From assembly GCA_964035795.1 (NCBI GenBank), contig OZ038321.1:1928244-1992243 (forward strand): DNA of 64,000 bases, written 5' to 3'. Positions 47,301 to 60,198 of this stretch are shown here, in pieces. Source of the DNA: Pterobdella sp. o SKG-2022 (Eukaryota > Annelida > Clitellata > Hirudinida > Piscicolidae). Position 1 is the stretch's first letter. Each line of letters begins with the position of its first letter. Below the pieces are notes generated by a model that was not told the origin of the DNA, searched no databases, and worked only from the letters and a program-made list of their open reading frames with translations. The position numbers and the translations under genes are program-made.

Positions 47301-50300
47301 TGTTTTGAAGAAACTCAATATAAAAACAAATACTATCAATTAGTTGTTGAACATATTAGTGAAATTTAAAAATATTATTAAAAATTTGATATAAAGAACG
47401 CATTTTGTCCTTACTTTTATGGGACTGCGGAACGGGGGCCAAAGAGCTACTCCAGGTGGCTTTAAGCTTTCCCTCTCCACACTTGTGATATAAACATTTC
47501 ACCAACATATTCTCTATCCATAGATGTTTTATATTCAAAATCTTTGATTATCAACTTACCAGTCGCAATAGTTTTTGAACGCTTTTTCTGTCGTACCCAA
47601 GTGCATGCCTCTAATCTGCACGAGAACTGGGTCATACTCCTCCAAAAACGGCTTCCCTGTCATTATAAAAATTTCTCAATTTAGAAATAGCATTGATTTA
47701 TTCATTAAAAACGGAATTTTTTAAAAAATAACTTTGATTTATTAGAATGAGCAAAACTTTCCATTTTTACGTACATTTAAGGCATAGTTTATTTGGTAAT
47801 GGTTGGTTTTGCTCTGAGAAAGGCTTTTTTTTTACATCAGCTACCTTGAAAAAATGAAGTATTTCACTATGTGATTATTGAATTTTTTTTTAAATAGTAA
47901 AATAATTTAATTCGTATTAAATATTTATAAATTTTCTGAAATGTTCATCAAAAGTATAACTTCTTCTATAACTTGGTCTATCCCTTCTATCCATTTGTAA
48001 TGCCAGTTCAAACCCCTAGGGAACAATATTATTGCTCTCATTTTTGCTGATGTGAAAGCATATACAAAAGTTGCTTATATGAAATGACGTCTCACTTGTA
48101 GGGTATCATTTCCAGAAGCACAGATCTGGACATCTCTCTCGAGGCTAGTATCGTCACCACTTCACTCCTCAACAAACCATCATCATCTTCGCCTTTCAAT
48201 AGTTATAAAGCTCATAAAATGCTTTCAAAATCACACCGATATATCTCTGAAAAATGAACTAATTTGTGTATCTAAACTAAAATCTTCCAGAAATTTTTAC
48301 TCTCACAATTAGCTTCAAAAATTTGGATATCGTGTGTGAAAAAGCCTATAAATAACATCTATTACTATTGTTGAAAAGGCATTTAAACCCGCCAAGGACC
48401 GATGTGCCACAAGCACAGCAAGGTATAGCATGGCCTGTTCAACAAGGAAGAAAGGCTGTTGTTGGATGATGGATGGGTCGGGAACGATGTTCAGGGCGTA
48501 CACCGTGAACAAACTGTTTGGTTCCAAAAATTATATAAAAAAAACAAAAATTAGATGTTTGTGGAAGTCTTTTAATAAAATTTCTTGTTATAAATTTTAA
48601 ATTATTTCAATTAATAAATGAATCATCAGTTTTTGTATTGATTTTGCTCAAACTTTTACCTTTTCTAAAACCTATTGATACTTTTGAATAGACATTAGTT
48701 ACATTCTTATTTATTTATTAGGGTTTGCAACAAAAGCATTAAAAAATAAATATTGATTCAATAATTATATAAATCTATTAAAAACGCTATTTAAAAACTA
48801 TGAAAAGGTCTCTACAGAACTAACCTACAGTATCTAACACTATAAACTGTTTAAATATCTGCTAGAACATAAACTAAACACAAACTGTTCAAAGACGTGT
48901 TGTGCCACAAAATCACCGTTAAGCTGAGTTGATGCTAGCTGTAAAAGTTAAGTGTAGACATTGATAATTTGCTAATCCTTCTATAAGTTACTTTGTTTTC
49001 TATCGTTTGATTCATAATTTTCTACTTAGTTGAGATTTCATTTTAGGAATTAAAATTGAAATTATGCATAGATATCGATGAGTGTTTAAAAAACTAAACA
49101 TTTGAAAAACCATCTAATTTCCAAAATAATCCTATGGCTAATAATCTCTTTTTATTTATTCTAACATATTCAAATTACTGACACCAAAGAACCATAAAAT
49201 AGGAACTAACATTCTCATAGAAAAAAATCCAGGGATAAAAAAAGATGAATAGCTAATCTCTTAAAACACACCAAGCATATGGGGGGATTAGTGGTGCGTT
49301 ATAAGAAAGATAGGGTAGTATAAAGGGTAAAATTTCAACCTGCATGGCAAAGATATCTGGGTCCACAGTACCAGCACTGAAGCAGGGCGCTTTGTATGTC
49401 TTGGCGTGGTCAGTAATCGCAAAGTGGTTCATGGACCAGAACTCTATGAAGATCTCAGCCACAGCTGCCTTTTGATGTTGTAGTGTTGGGTGGTTTTTGA
49501 GTCAAACATAAAAATTTGAATGAAAATACTTTTTGGAGTTTATTCCAGTCCACGAAGTTTTCCATAAGATGAGCTTACATTCTCAATTGGAGGTACCATA
49601 TGGGAATATGAAAGCTTCGTGGAATAAAACAAACCCCAAAAAGTGTTTTCTTTTTACTATAAATGACTAAACAATTTAATTAAACTAATTAATTATAAAA
49701 GTTAATTTACATACGTATGCCCTCATAAGATGAGGAGTAACAGCTTTGAGGAAAGGATGGTCAAAGGTCACCTTACTTGAATCAAAAACTCCTTTTCGCA
49801 TGTCACTGGAGAAGAAAAGAAATAGAATTCTAAGCAAGGGATAGTGGAAGCTGATGGTGAAGTATTTCTGTTTTGGGGAATAAATGGAATATATTTATTT
49901 TATTTAATTAATTTTATAAAAATCTTTTTTAGCCAAAGTAAATACTGAAAATTATTTGAACAAAATAGGTAATTTTATTAGGCTTGATAATGTTACTTTG
50001 TTAACAAAAAGCTTCGTACTTCATAAAATTACCTTCAGTGTTCAAACGATTTGCAGTGACTTTAAAAACATTTTTTCAAGTAAATATTTAAAAATAGAAA
50101 AAACTTTTCTTTTGTTTTTTTAAATTTATCAAATAAATAAATGAATGTATAATGTTCTTTTTATTATATGAATATACGAACCACAAATGTACACTTTTGA
50201 AAATAACTTCTACCACATCACTTATCATTATATGATTAGAACAAACGAAAAACTCAATAGAAAGTTTATGAACAGCAAGGGTGTAACATTAGAGTTGAGA

Positions 50301-53300
50301 AGGGTCCAGTTAATGACTCTGGAGGTTAGCATAACTTGCAAGGGAGTGTGGTGGAGTGGTGTTGGAGTCTCTTCAAACTTATGAATCAGGGACAACATCG
50401 GGCCTATGCAAATCTTGGCAGTGTTATAGAATTCGATTATGGAAAAATTTTGAAAATAAAAGTGTCGTTTTTTAGCATAATTAGAATGGAGTAAATTTTT
50501 ATTTTTTATAATATTATTTTTTATTATTGAATGAATTTATATAGCACTAAAAAAATAAAAAGGCACTTCAAAAACAGCGTTGTGCCCATGCCAAGGGTAA
50601 TCAGTCATGGCATAGTCATTCTCATCGTTTGCCTCTTTCAACCTCACATGCTTGTCTAGCCCTGCAGTATCAGTTTAACTCATAATGATAAAAAATTTTC
50701 GACCATATTGAGCAACTTTATATTGGAATCACTTCATATGACTGAATGGAGATTAAGTAAACAAAGACAGATTTAAAAAAACATTTGGCTTTATAAATAA
50801 CTAACTCTGAAAGGAGTGAACCATGCAAAGCCAAACATAGATGTAAGTATCATTACTACAAAACTCAATGAGGAACTCTTTATTTCCGAAAAGCATGTTC
50901 AAATCTCTTGCCGGAATCCAGTAGCTGTACGCAAACGTGGCATATCTGGCTTGTGAGAAATCATATGGCCCAGATCCTGATTTGAAAAATTTCCATTCTT
51001 TTAAAACTGAAAATCTGTACTTGTTAAAAACTTAAAAATTACGAAAGCAACTTGACCGACATCAATAACTTCTCAGTTTCAAAGATAACATGTTTTGCTT
51101 ACATGAGTTTGTACTAACCTATGAAGTTGAACAATTACCTCTCTGAAACATTGTCATAAGATGATGAAGGAGGACAAAAATCTGATCGGGAAGTTTTTCT
51201 TCTTCGAATAAGTAAGAAGAGACACTCTCACTTGTGAGAATTTGACTGGTTAAAGCCAAATGGCTGTTGTACTTTTTTTCGAAAATGCGAGAGTGGTAGA
51301 GCATATGCAGGACGATACCGATGTAGTTTCTACTGAATGATCTACCTAGATATTCCTGTTTAAAAAAAATTTTCTAAAAGATGCAAAATAAAATTTAAGT
51401 TATTATATATTCAAAGCAATATGTGTACATCGGAAAAATTCCTTCTAAAAATTAAATCTATAGTAAAAACCACTGCCGGCCCAACACGGGTTCAAATTCG
51501 ACAACTCTAAATAACCAACCCAATACTCAACTCCTCGAATAGATATCAATAAAATCCTTTATTAAAATTACCTTTATACGAGCATCTACAGACAGCTTCA
51601 AAAACCATTGGTAAACTTCATGGTTATGCCATAAAGAGGTGGCCCAACAAAATAGCACATCTAAGGGACACTCTTTTAAGAATAAATCGTCGAAATCCGC
51701 TGTATGATATAATAGGTTTTGATAATTATCAATTTCAAATGAATATTTAACACAATTTTCTATTTTTTTGAAGATTTATTTCAGCCAAAAATTTGGTAAG
51801 TTTTAAAGCTCTGGGCTTTTTGGGTGTTTAGTTTAATAAACCCAATTTAAAAACCCACTGGGTAGTATATCACTAGAAAATGATTTTTCACTATTATTAA
51901 TATGACTAGTGGTAAGCTAATGAGATACCACTCTGTTGTATGAATATTTTGTTCCAAGATACCACCTGAGCAGAGAGTTTCATTGTGATGGTAAACGTAG
52001 TCGAACTTCTCTCTTATCTTCTCTTCGTATCCATAAATATCTGTATAATTCAGCATACGTTATTTTGAAATCTAAAAATAAAGCATTAAATTGATATTTA
52101 TTTTATCATTAGATGAGAATTTTTTTTAATCAGTTCTTTTGAATCACTCATTCTTGCTTATAAAACATAGCAGCTTTTTCTGGATCTCAAATCTTTTGCG
52201 TATGTAAGTATCAGATCTGATCAAATTGAAAATGAATTCAAATCCCAAGAATTTTGCATCTCAATTTTTCGTTGTCATGAGAATTTTGGTTAAATTTGTA
52301 GTTTTTTAGCCCAGGGTTTGAAGAGCTTTTAAAAATGGTTATCAAACTCAACTTCATTAAGCCTAACTTTGGACTTATTTAACCATGAATTTCTTCAAAA
52401 ATTACATCAGTAAAGCCAAAGTTGAAGGTAAATTTTGAATACCGGGAGTGAAGTTATTCTCGAAAATGGTTCTAGACACGAGGGTTTCAACTATGATGTT
52501 TCTAAGATCAACACTGCAAACTGTGAACTCTTGCAAAATCGCCAGCATTCTGTTCTCTATGCCTTCCTCTTCCATGGTTAGTTCAAAAATATATTTCAAA
52601 CAAAGTATTTCTGTGTTTCATGAATCTATATTTTCATAAAATTTTAATTTGAATCAGTAATATAATAAAAATATAATCTTCATAATGTATTTGAAAAATT
52701 TTAAATTTAAAGATAAAACAGAAACTAACTTTTCATAGAGTACACGATAGGGTTGTTAGTTATAAGCTGAATAGTTTTAACCACAAAAACAGGAAGAAGT
52801 TTTCTAGCAGAAGCTAAAAGTTCTTCATCAGGTTTTATCCTCTTTGTGAAAGCTAAGGGACAAAACCTTTCAAGTGGGAGAAGTTTAAGTCGCATTTTTG
52901 ACTTATTTTTTACTTGAAATCAACGAAAATTGAATGAAAAATTCACCAAAGATTTTGATTATATTATCGTATAGAGTGAAAGTAACTGTTATTTTAATTA
53001 TTGGAATGAAATATTACGAAGTTTTATACAAAATATCAATACAGATGTCGATTTATAAAACACAATGGAATAATTATATTTTCCCCCACAAGATTAGACT
53101 GAATCTAAACACCATCACCATACATAACTTGGTAACCATAAACAGATACTGCACCTACCCTTCTTCCTCCATCAGACCAGCATCTCCACAATCACATTTC
53201 CCCTCAAAACCATTAGTCGAGAACTTGTGGTAGTCGTGACCTGAGTTGAAATTAATATATCATTCATATATATACCTTAAATATAATAAATCGTTAGACT

Positions 53301-54040
53301 GAGGATCCAAAGGTGCCCGGTTCAATTGCGGGTCTTTCCTTGTATAATCGCTCAAAGTATTAATTTGACAAAAAATTAAGATGGATGAAAATTAAGCTTA
53401 AAGTAGGTAACCTATATGTTTTTGAGGTATAAAACACTCCACACACAACGCCATGTTGGCATTGCGGGCACAAGTACTGCATCTGTATGCTATGGAGTCA
53501 TTTCCCCAGGTTGAAATGCATATCTCACTGTTGCCACATCTCTGTACTGTTGATTAACAAATGCTCAGTAAAGAAATACTATTCTTAGTTTACTAGGTTA
53601 ATATTGGTCGAGTAAATTAGTGTTGGCGTAAAATATCCTATATCTAATAGTAATAAATAGTAGAAACAAACACTAAGGTTTATTGAGAAACTTAATACAC
53701 GAAGCTTTTCGTGAGAGTATCTTACATTATCAAATGTGATAATATAAGATACTCTCACGAAAAGCTTCGTGTATTAAGTTTCTCAATAAACCTTAGTGTT
53801 TGTTTCTATTATATTGATTTCCGGCTATTTTAAGTCAACAGTAATAAATAAATAATTAAATAGATTTTAAATTTGAAGCTCTAATGTTGAAAAAAAATCT
53901 TCAAAATACCACAAACGTTCTTTAATGAAGCTCTTGTATGTTCTCGGGTGGCTGATAGCTTCTTGAAATTCAAATAAGTCTTGCCTGGTCAAATATTCTT
54001 GTGGTCTTTCTTTTCCTGGTAACTCACTGAATTTGCTCAT
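41360..54040 (-). CDS. UBR3: UBR3-like E3 ubiquitin ligase, copy C (40 exons, inverted)
   Basis: Exons, minus strand: 54040-53917, 53546-53412, 53240-53159, 52866-52730, 52568-52443, 52040-51966, 51699-51572, 51355-51139, 50976-50806, 50661-50567, 50413-50288, 49867-49715, 49468-49340, 48938-48886, 48513-48389, 48192-48096, 48015-47961, 47844-47775, 47656-47560, 47481-47415, 47133-47050, 46622-46545, 46165-46069, 45670-45425, 45351-45141, 45060-44984, 44730-44605, 44544-44429, 44343-44248, 43999-43805, 43723-43626, 43544-43335, 43195-43122, 43067-42757, 42682-42588, 42482-42389, 42317-42217, 42120-42012, 41750-41611, 41471-41360. Total 4,932 nt, 1,643 codons plus stop. This is the most diverged copy. 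It starts MSKFSELPGKE, keeps the UBR box and RING, and ends MLENMWLFNSFGTFSREW. Exon 23 has lost the first Cys of the C-x2-C pair seen in A and B. The exon 5 acceptor and the exon 26 donor are the least certain borders. Confidence 0.91.
43805..44730 (-). other. RING-H2 domain of UBR3-C (exons 27-30)
   Basis: An acidic run (DDDEEEEEDGG) leads into TCCLCAENI. Then come MGHRICKPHPFMSHDE, WVQSCGHEMHFSCYRTL and FLCPYCRQVCNGILPP. All eight metal ligands are present. The exon 29 donor here is a normal GTTAGT, unlike the GCTAGT in copies A and B. Confidence 0.87.
47169..47290. repeat. 32-bp minisatellite, about four copies
   Basis: The unit begins gcaacatttttatacaattt and ends aataaccacaa. It starts at 47169, 47201, 47233 and 47265, with the last unit incomplete. 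It lies in UBR3-C intron 20. Confidence 0.92.
49498..49657. mobile_element. Foldback MITE family V, copy 2 (UBR3-C intron 12)
   Basis: It starts gtcaaacataaaaatttgaa, then tgaaaatactttttggagtt and ccacgaagttttcc, and the opposite arm has aagcttcgtggaataaaac with aaaaagtgttttc. It matches 34636-34812 in layout. Confidence 0.75.
51475..51530 (-). mobile_element. tRNA-like SINE fragment
   Basis: The minus strand reads gtcgaatttgaacccgtgtt then gggccggc, a B-box/T-arm-like half with the same gccggc border seen at 39990. Only this half is recognisable. It lies in UBR3-C intron 7. Confidence 0.45.
52850..53546 (-). other. UBR box of UBR3-C (exons 2-4)
   Basis: It reads RCGNSEICISTWGNDSIAYR, CSTCARNANMALCVECF, HIGHDYHKFSTNG, EGKCDCGDAGLM and EEGFC. 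Exons 2, 3 and 4 have exactly the copy A lengths (135, 82 and 137 nt). Metal ligands and CDCGD are kept, but loop residues differ from A and B, so substrate choice could differ (inference). Confidence 0.87.
53283..53335 (+). mobile_element. tRNA-like SINE fragment
   Basis: aatcgttagactgaggatcc, then aggtgcccggttcaattgcg and ggtc, looks like the anticodon and T-arm half of a tRNA. No A box is visible. It lies in UBR3-C intron 2. Confidence 0.45.
53622..53839. mobile_element. Foldback MITE family I, copy 2 (UBR3-C intron 1)
   Basis: A long palindrome with the arms of the 20135 element: caaacactaaggtttattga, acacgaagcttttcgtgaga and tatcttacattat, then the complement. It ends ggctattttaagtcaac. 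It lies about 80 bp from the first exon of copy C. The arms match each other better than those of copy 1. Confidence 0.9.
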
Positions 54041-55430
54041 AATTTTTACTCTACACAAAAAACAACTTGTTTTTAAATATACGTTAGAGTAAAAATAAAC
54101 TTCTCTCAAAAAAAATGTTTCTAGATATTATTGGCAAATTTTTATTACCGCGAGCAAACAATTGCTAAATTATCATACCCTGAGCCATTACCAACTGATG
54201 TGTGAGGCTTTAAGCTAAAGTCAACAAATACTTTGATTTGAAAATGAAGTTTGTCAGAATAACTCACTAGAATATTAAAATGAAATTTTCAGCATGTTTC
54301 TTCCATAAATAATTCCAGAATTATTTGTTGAGATATTAGTATTCATATCGCCAAATTGAATTTCTGCTAAAAGTGAACATCTATCTATTGTATGTAGACG
54401 ACCTAATCTTCTCACATACCGCCAAAAAACGCCAAAGTATGTTAAAGGAATTAATGAAGGACAAGTGTTGATTTGATTAACACAGATGGAACTAAAATAT
54501 CGCGTATTGAATTTGTTGGAAATGCAAGTTAAATAAACTAGGAAAAATGGCAAAACTGACAAATATAACTATTTTAGATCAAATAACAAAAATGGTCGTT
54601 ATCAAAAAAATAAAACTAATTGGAAGAAAGAGTTAGGCTAACCTGCATTAGTTGCTTTGAAAATAAATCGATAGAAATATTAGAAAAATTGAATCATTTG
54701 AGTTTTAAATCAAAATAAACTATTTTTAAAATTTAGTAGACCACAACATTCATCTAAAAAACACTCTCAGTGCAATCCATCACTCTGAGCAAACCAATCG
54801 GATTTTAGAAATGTTTTTTGAAATTTCATAACTAGTAATATCATAAAGATATAAATATATATTTAATCCACACTCCATATATGGAGAATAAAACTACAGG
54901 TTATCAAACGAAGTAAAGTAGAAGGTAGAAGCTGGTAAGGACAAATAACTTATGAATGAATGAAAAACGCTCATGCTAAGAGGTGTCACTTGATTTAATT
55001 TTTATTGTTTAATTTCTCAAAGTAAAGAAATAATTTTAAACTTATATTTCACTCCTATTTTTTCAAATTAAATTAATTGGCATTCACTTTTTCACCCGTC
55101 TCACCTGTTTAGCGGTAAACGAAGAAAATTCAAAGCTTTATAAGTAATCCAGATTCAGTTTAGATATTGATAAAATTTAGTGATTTTTTTTAAATGACCT
55201 GAAAAGTCTGATGAAGCAAAAAGACAAAAAAGTTGTTTGCACGATAATTTTTGGTTAGAAATCTTGGATTTCCTAATGAACACTCATAGTTATATCTTGG
55301 TACATCTTTGAGCAAAAAATTTTGTATGACTTTGAGAAGATTTTTGAATAGAATTTATTTTCAAAAAATGTTTCTTTAGTTTAAAATTTAAGCATATTTG
55401 ATAAGATTTCATAATAACTTCCATTTGTAG
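54041..55430. promoter_or_regulatory. Divergent intergenic region between UBR3-C and DPY19
   Basis: Two head-to-head genes bound about 1.4 kb of AT-rich DNA. The UBR3-C promoter should lie here. The DPY19 first exon may be hidden in it, but I could not find a convincing one. No RNA gene or named repeat is seen. Confidence 0.5.
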
Positions 55431-58400
55431 CTTGTTTGGCTTCTATTTTCCACAGGTAATTAATGACATCTGATGCATTCTGTATTATTATAAAAATTTT
55501 ATATATGAATTTTCAGATTTTATCTGTCCTACATCTTTGAAAATGAGTATAGGTTCCCAGTTCTCACAACACTCCAAAGAGAACTGACCTTCAAATCTGA
55601 ATCAGTAATCATTCCAGAATTGTTGAATCAAAGAATAAATCCTCTCATTTAATTTTCACCACTAATTCATTAAAATAAATATTTTCATATGCATTTCCAA
55701 TTAGTGTTCTGGTGAAAACTGCACTGAATATATGAATAAATAAAAAAAAGTATATAACTAATAACTCGTCACCTAAATAAAAGTTTTCTAAAAATATTTT
55801 ATAAATTATACCAACTTACCAATTTTCTCCCTCAATAATCTAGTTAACCCATTTTCAACTCAAAACTTACAACAGGCTTTTTACTACTCATTCTACAAAA
55901 AGCTCTTGATAACAAATCCCAATGGATCATGGATTTCAGAATGGAAAGAAAAAGTAGATGAGATGAAGAAAGATGGTTGTATTCAGCATCCAGAAGTTAT
56001 CAATGACTTGAAGAGATTTAATTTGTTTCCTGAGGTTTTTTCTACCCCATTTATTCAAACCACCATCTAACCTCACACCACTAATTACCCCCATATCACC
56101 TCTGTCCACTCACACCACCTTCATCCACCCACCACCATCATCTTCTCTCACACCATCCACCTTCACAGCACCACCACCCACATCCACCCCACACTAACAC
56201 AGCTTTTATGTTCCTTTCTCTACAACTGTATTACAAATACCCTCCACTCACTCCACCTCCCATCAAAATACTGCTCAAAAATACATGCTGGCAACTCTAC
56301 TGTGGAAAGTTGTGAAGGTTATAGTTAATATTGATATTTTTATTATTGTTATTATTATTTATATTATTATTATTATAATTATCATTATTATAATTATTAT
56401 TTATATTGTTATTTTTATTATTTTAATATCGTTATTATTTCATTCAACCTCATACTAGCATGAAAATGGACACAAAAAGATAATGATGATGATGATGGCT
56501 GTTAATATAAATTTTATCCTTGTTTTATCATTATTGTCTTTTTAATCCTTATTATTATTATCATTATAATTACCATCTTCCTCATTATTATTTTTTAAAC
56601 TATTATTATTATCATTATCACCATCATCATCACTCACACCAGGCATAGGCGATCCTCTTTACTTCTATATTGAATGTGTTTTTACATGGAACGGTTTGAT
56701 GACTGGAATGTTCATCGTCACTTACGTTTACGTCAGGTACCACGGCTCCATTTTCATTTTTTTTTTAATTTTTATAATAATTATGTGGTCTAGGAACTTT
56801 TGAAGTTTATGCCACTTTGATCTTATTTGTAATTTTGTTTCACTGTATTGATTTTATAGGTATTGATTGGTTTTTTGAATCAATAAGAAAAAAATCGATA
56901 AAAATTGGTATTGAATCAAAAAAATCAATAAAACTGCCCTAAAAGCGGTTCACTTCTCGGGGGCTTCTTCGCCTTCATCTTCTTCATTTCCAACCATGCT
57001 GACGTTAGTTATCTGCATATGATGCTGTTGTAACATAACATAACATATGATGCTGTTGTAGCATAACATAACATATGATGATGTTGTAGCATGTTCTTTA
57101 TTACTCTTAGTCAACCCAATCCATGCATAGCATGTAAAACGATGCTGATGATGGTGGTAATGATAATTATGATGGTGACAATGATGAGGATGATGGTGTA
57201 CTCATATAGCGCCGAAGAAGCAAATCTAGCGCATATAGAAAACCTTAAAACAATGTAAAACCACTATTTCCAACAGGCTACTAGGGTTGGGTTGCTGCCA
57301 GCTTTGAGAGAAAGTTTTTCTTTCCCTTTCTGGCTTGCACACATCTTCGTCACCATCGTCATAATGAGGTAGGGTGGTGTGAGGTGAGGGAAGAGAAGGG
57401 GAGGGATTAAGATGGTATGTGAAGTATCATTTATAGAGCTTTTTTCAATGACGTTCAATGTGTTTGCTACAAATTCATGTAGAGCAAACACACTGTGGGA
57501 CAAGTGCGAATTATAGGCCTAACACGGGATCGAACCCGGTTACTCTAGATAATTAATCTATTGCTCTACCAGCTGAGCTATAAGGATAAAAAAAACCAAA
57601 TTAATATTGAAACTAGTGCTTTAAACTTAATAGTCTAAAAAAGTTTCTAACGTAATAAAATTATTCTACTAAATATACAATACACCAATATAAGTTATCA
57701 ATCAAACAAATTCTTTTTATAGCCCGTTTTCCTTTACCAAAGATTGGGCTTTTTGAAAGTTCTATCTAGAAGTCGGCCTTTCCATTCAGAGCGATCGAGT
57801 GGAACCGCACAAACCATGTCTAGCTTTCTTTTATCATTCAATATGAGCTCGTTCCAAGTCTTTTTCGGGCTACCAGGTTTCTTGCAAGTATCTAAATCCA
57901 ACTTTCGCACCTGAGAGATTCAATCCACGCTACGCTCTACATGTCCAAACCTTCTGCTTGTATGAAGAACTACTTCAACATCCCGAATGCCAAGTTGAAT
58001 GAATGGAGTGAGTGAGAGCAAACGTTATCATTCGTTTTGATGTTGCACATCCAGCGAATCATGACAAGGTCATTTCGTCTAAGGCGGTTCTATGTGGAAA
58101 CTGTTACGGGCCATGTTTCAGCAGCATGTAACATAGCTCTTCTGACACAGGTTGAATAGACACGGCCTCTGGTCAATAATGATAAATGCAAGGAGCGGAA
58201 GAAGTTGGCGAAATTTAGCCTAGGCACACTTACAACGTGTTATTGAAGCAAGCTCACACCCACCACCTGCAGATAGCATATCCTCAAGATAGCAGAACTC
58301 TGGGACAACTTCCAGTTTTTCATCACCAATCATCACTTTTTTACTAATCCCCCATCAACAGGCCGTGTTGTGCCAAGGCAACGAGCGCATCGGAAGTTAA

Positions 58401-60166
58401 GATCTGAAGTTAGAGCGCCTTTTATGTCGCTACATTTCTTGTGTACCTATTGCCTGCAGCCTCCACACTGAATAGCATTTCTACCCACACCTGCTTGGCA
58501 TACACCACAAGGATACTTTCCAGATTTTCTCAACACATCAAGGTTCGAACCAGAAACCATTAGCTTTGTCTTACCCATATTCACCTTCAACCCCTTTTTC
58601 TCCATCTCCGACCTCCATGTTCTCAACTTCACTAATAGTTCATCCATGGACTGAGCACTTACCATTAAGTTATACTTATAAGTTAAACTTTAAAAACATC
58701 AATTGAGGATTCATACATTTATTTAAAATAAAAGCTATAATTTTCGATAAGTGTAGCCTTATCATAAAACGTTAGAATTCTTATATTTTATGATAAGGTT
58801 ACACTTATCGAAAATTATAGCTTTTCTTTTAAATAAATGTATAAACCCTCAATTGATGTTTTTAAAGTTTAATTGCTATACAAACATACATGAGGTGTCT
58901 CTGAAAAGTTAAAATATAAGTTATGCACTAGAAAACCTACATTAAAATGAATGACTTCTCAAATAGTCCACCCATTAAAAACCAGCTCACTAAATATTGA
59001 CGTAAAATAGCCGGAAATCAATATAATAGAAACAAACACTAAGATTTATTGAGAAACTTAATACACGAAGCTTTTCGTAAGAGTATCTTACATTATCAAG
59101 TGCTCAGCTAAACCAACTATTTTAACTATTATTAAGTATGTAAATAAACTATTAAGTGCCTCTTTCCTCATCTATATAAGCCCAAACATTTTTAAATGAA
59201 ATCTAACAATCCTCCAAAACCCCCCAGAAACCGAGGCCAGTCCTCATACCTGTGGGCTGTTTACACCATCACCTCCATCTGCATGCTTACCTCATGGCAG
59301 GTCTAATATGCTTTCAATTATAATAGAGTACATCATTACCATTATCATCACCATCATCAACATCATCTTTATAATCATCATCACCACCATTATCACCGTC
59401 ATCATTCAATCAATCAAATCTTTCCATAGCCATTTTTCTTTTACCAAACTTTGGGCATCATTATCATCATCATCACCTTCATCATCTTCACCATCATTAT
59501 CATCATCATACCCATCATCATCATCATCGTTTTTATATTTCCAGCTTCATAGGTTTAGGTTCACGTCAATATTACTCATACATAAACACCGATCTTTTGT
59601 GATTATACTATGCAACGCCTCTGAAGCAAACCTAGTTTGCAAACTGCGTCCCACAAATGAAATAATAATAATAGGGATAATTATTATAATAACATAAATA
59701 ATAGTAATAATAATAAACTCCTATTTTTCCAGCTTTCCACTTTCACTCTCTTCATCAGCATCAACATCACCTTCTTCCTTTTCCTTTTCCGTTTCATACC
59801 ATGGAGCATTGTGTTCAATGCTGTTTGCGCTAACCTGGTGGGTCTAACTATTATTATTATTTTTATTATTATTATTATAAATATTAATATTATCATCATC
59901 ATCATCATAATTGTTCTTATTGTGATTATTATTTTTCACATTTTTGGTTTAATCTCCATTTTCCTTGGTGCATAACTATTATTATTATTATTATTATCAT
60001 TATTATAATTAATACTATTCCACCTGCCAGCTGGCCATAATCTTAAGCTCCTATCTCACCTCATTCAACACCTACGTCATCACCTCCCTCTTCTCCTCCT
60101 CCTGTGTCTGCCTTCTTGTCTGTGTCGTTATTATTATTATTATAATTATTGTGATTATTATTATTA

Positions 60167-60198
<32 letters not shown>

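Noticed and set aside
50525..50610. aatttatatagcac ... caaaaacagcgttgtgc looked like a SINE/LINE tail
   Set aside because: The second half is coding (exon 10 of UBR3-C, ending HNAVFE before the donor). Only the intron part could be repeat-derived.
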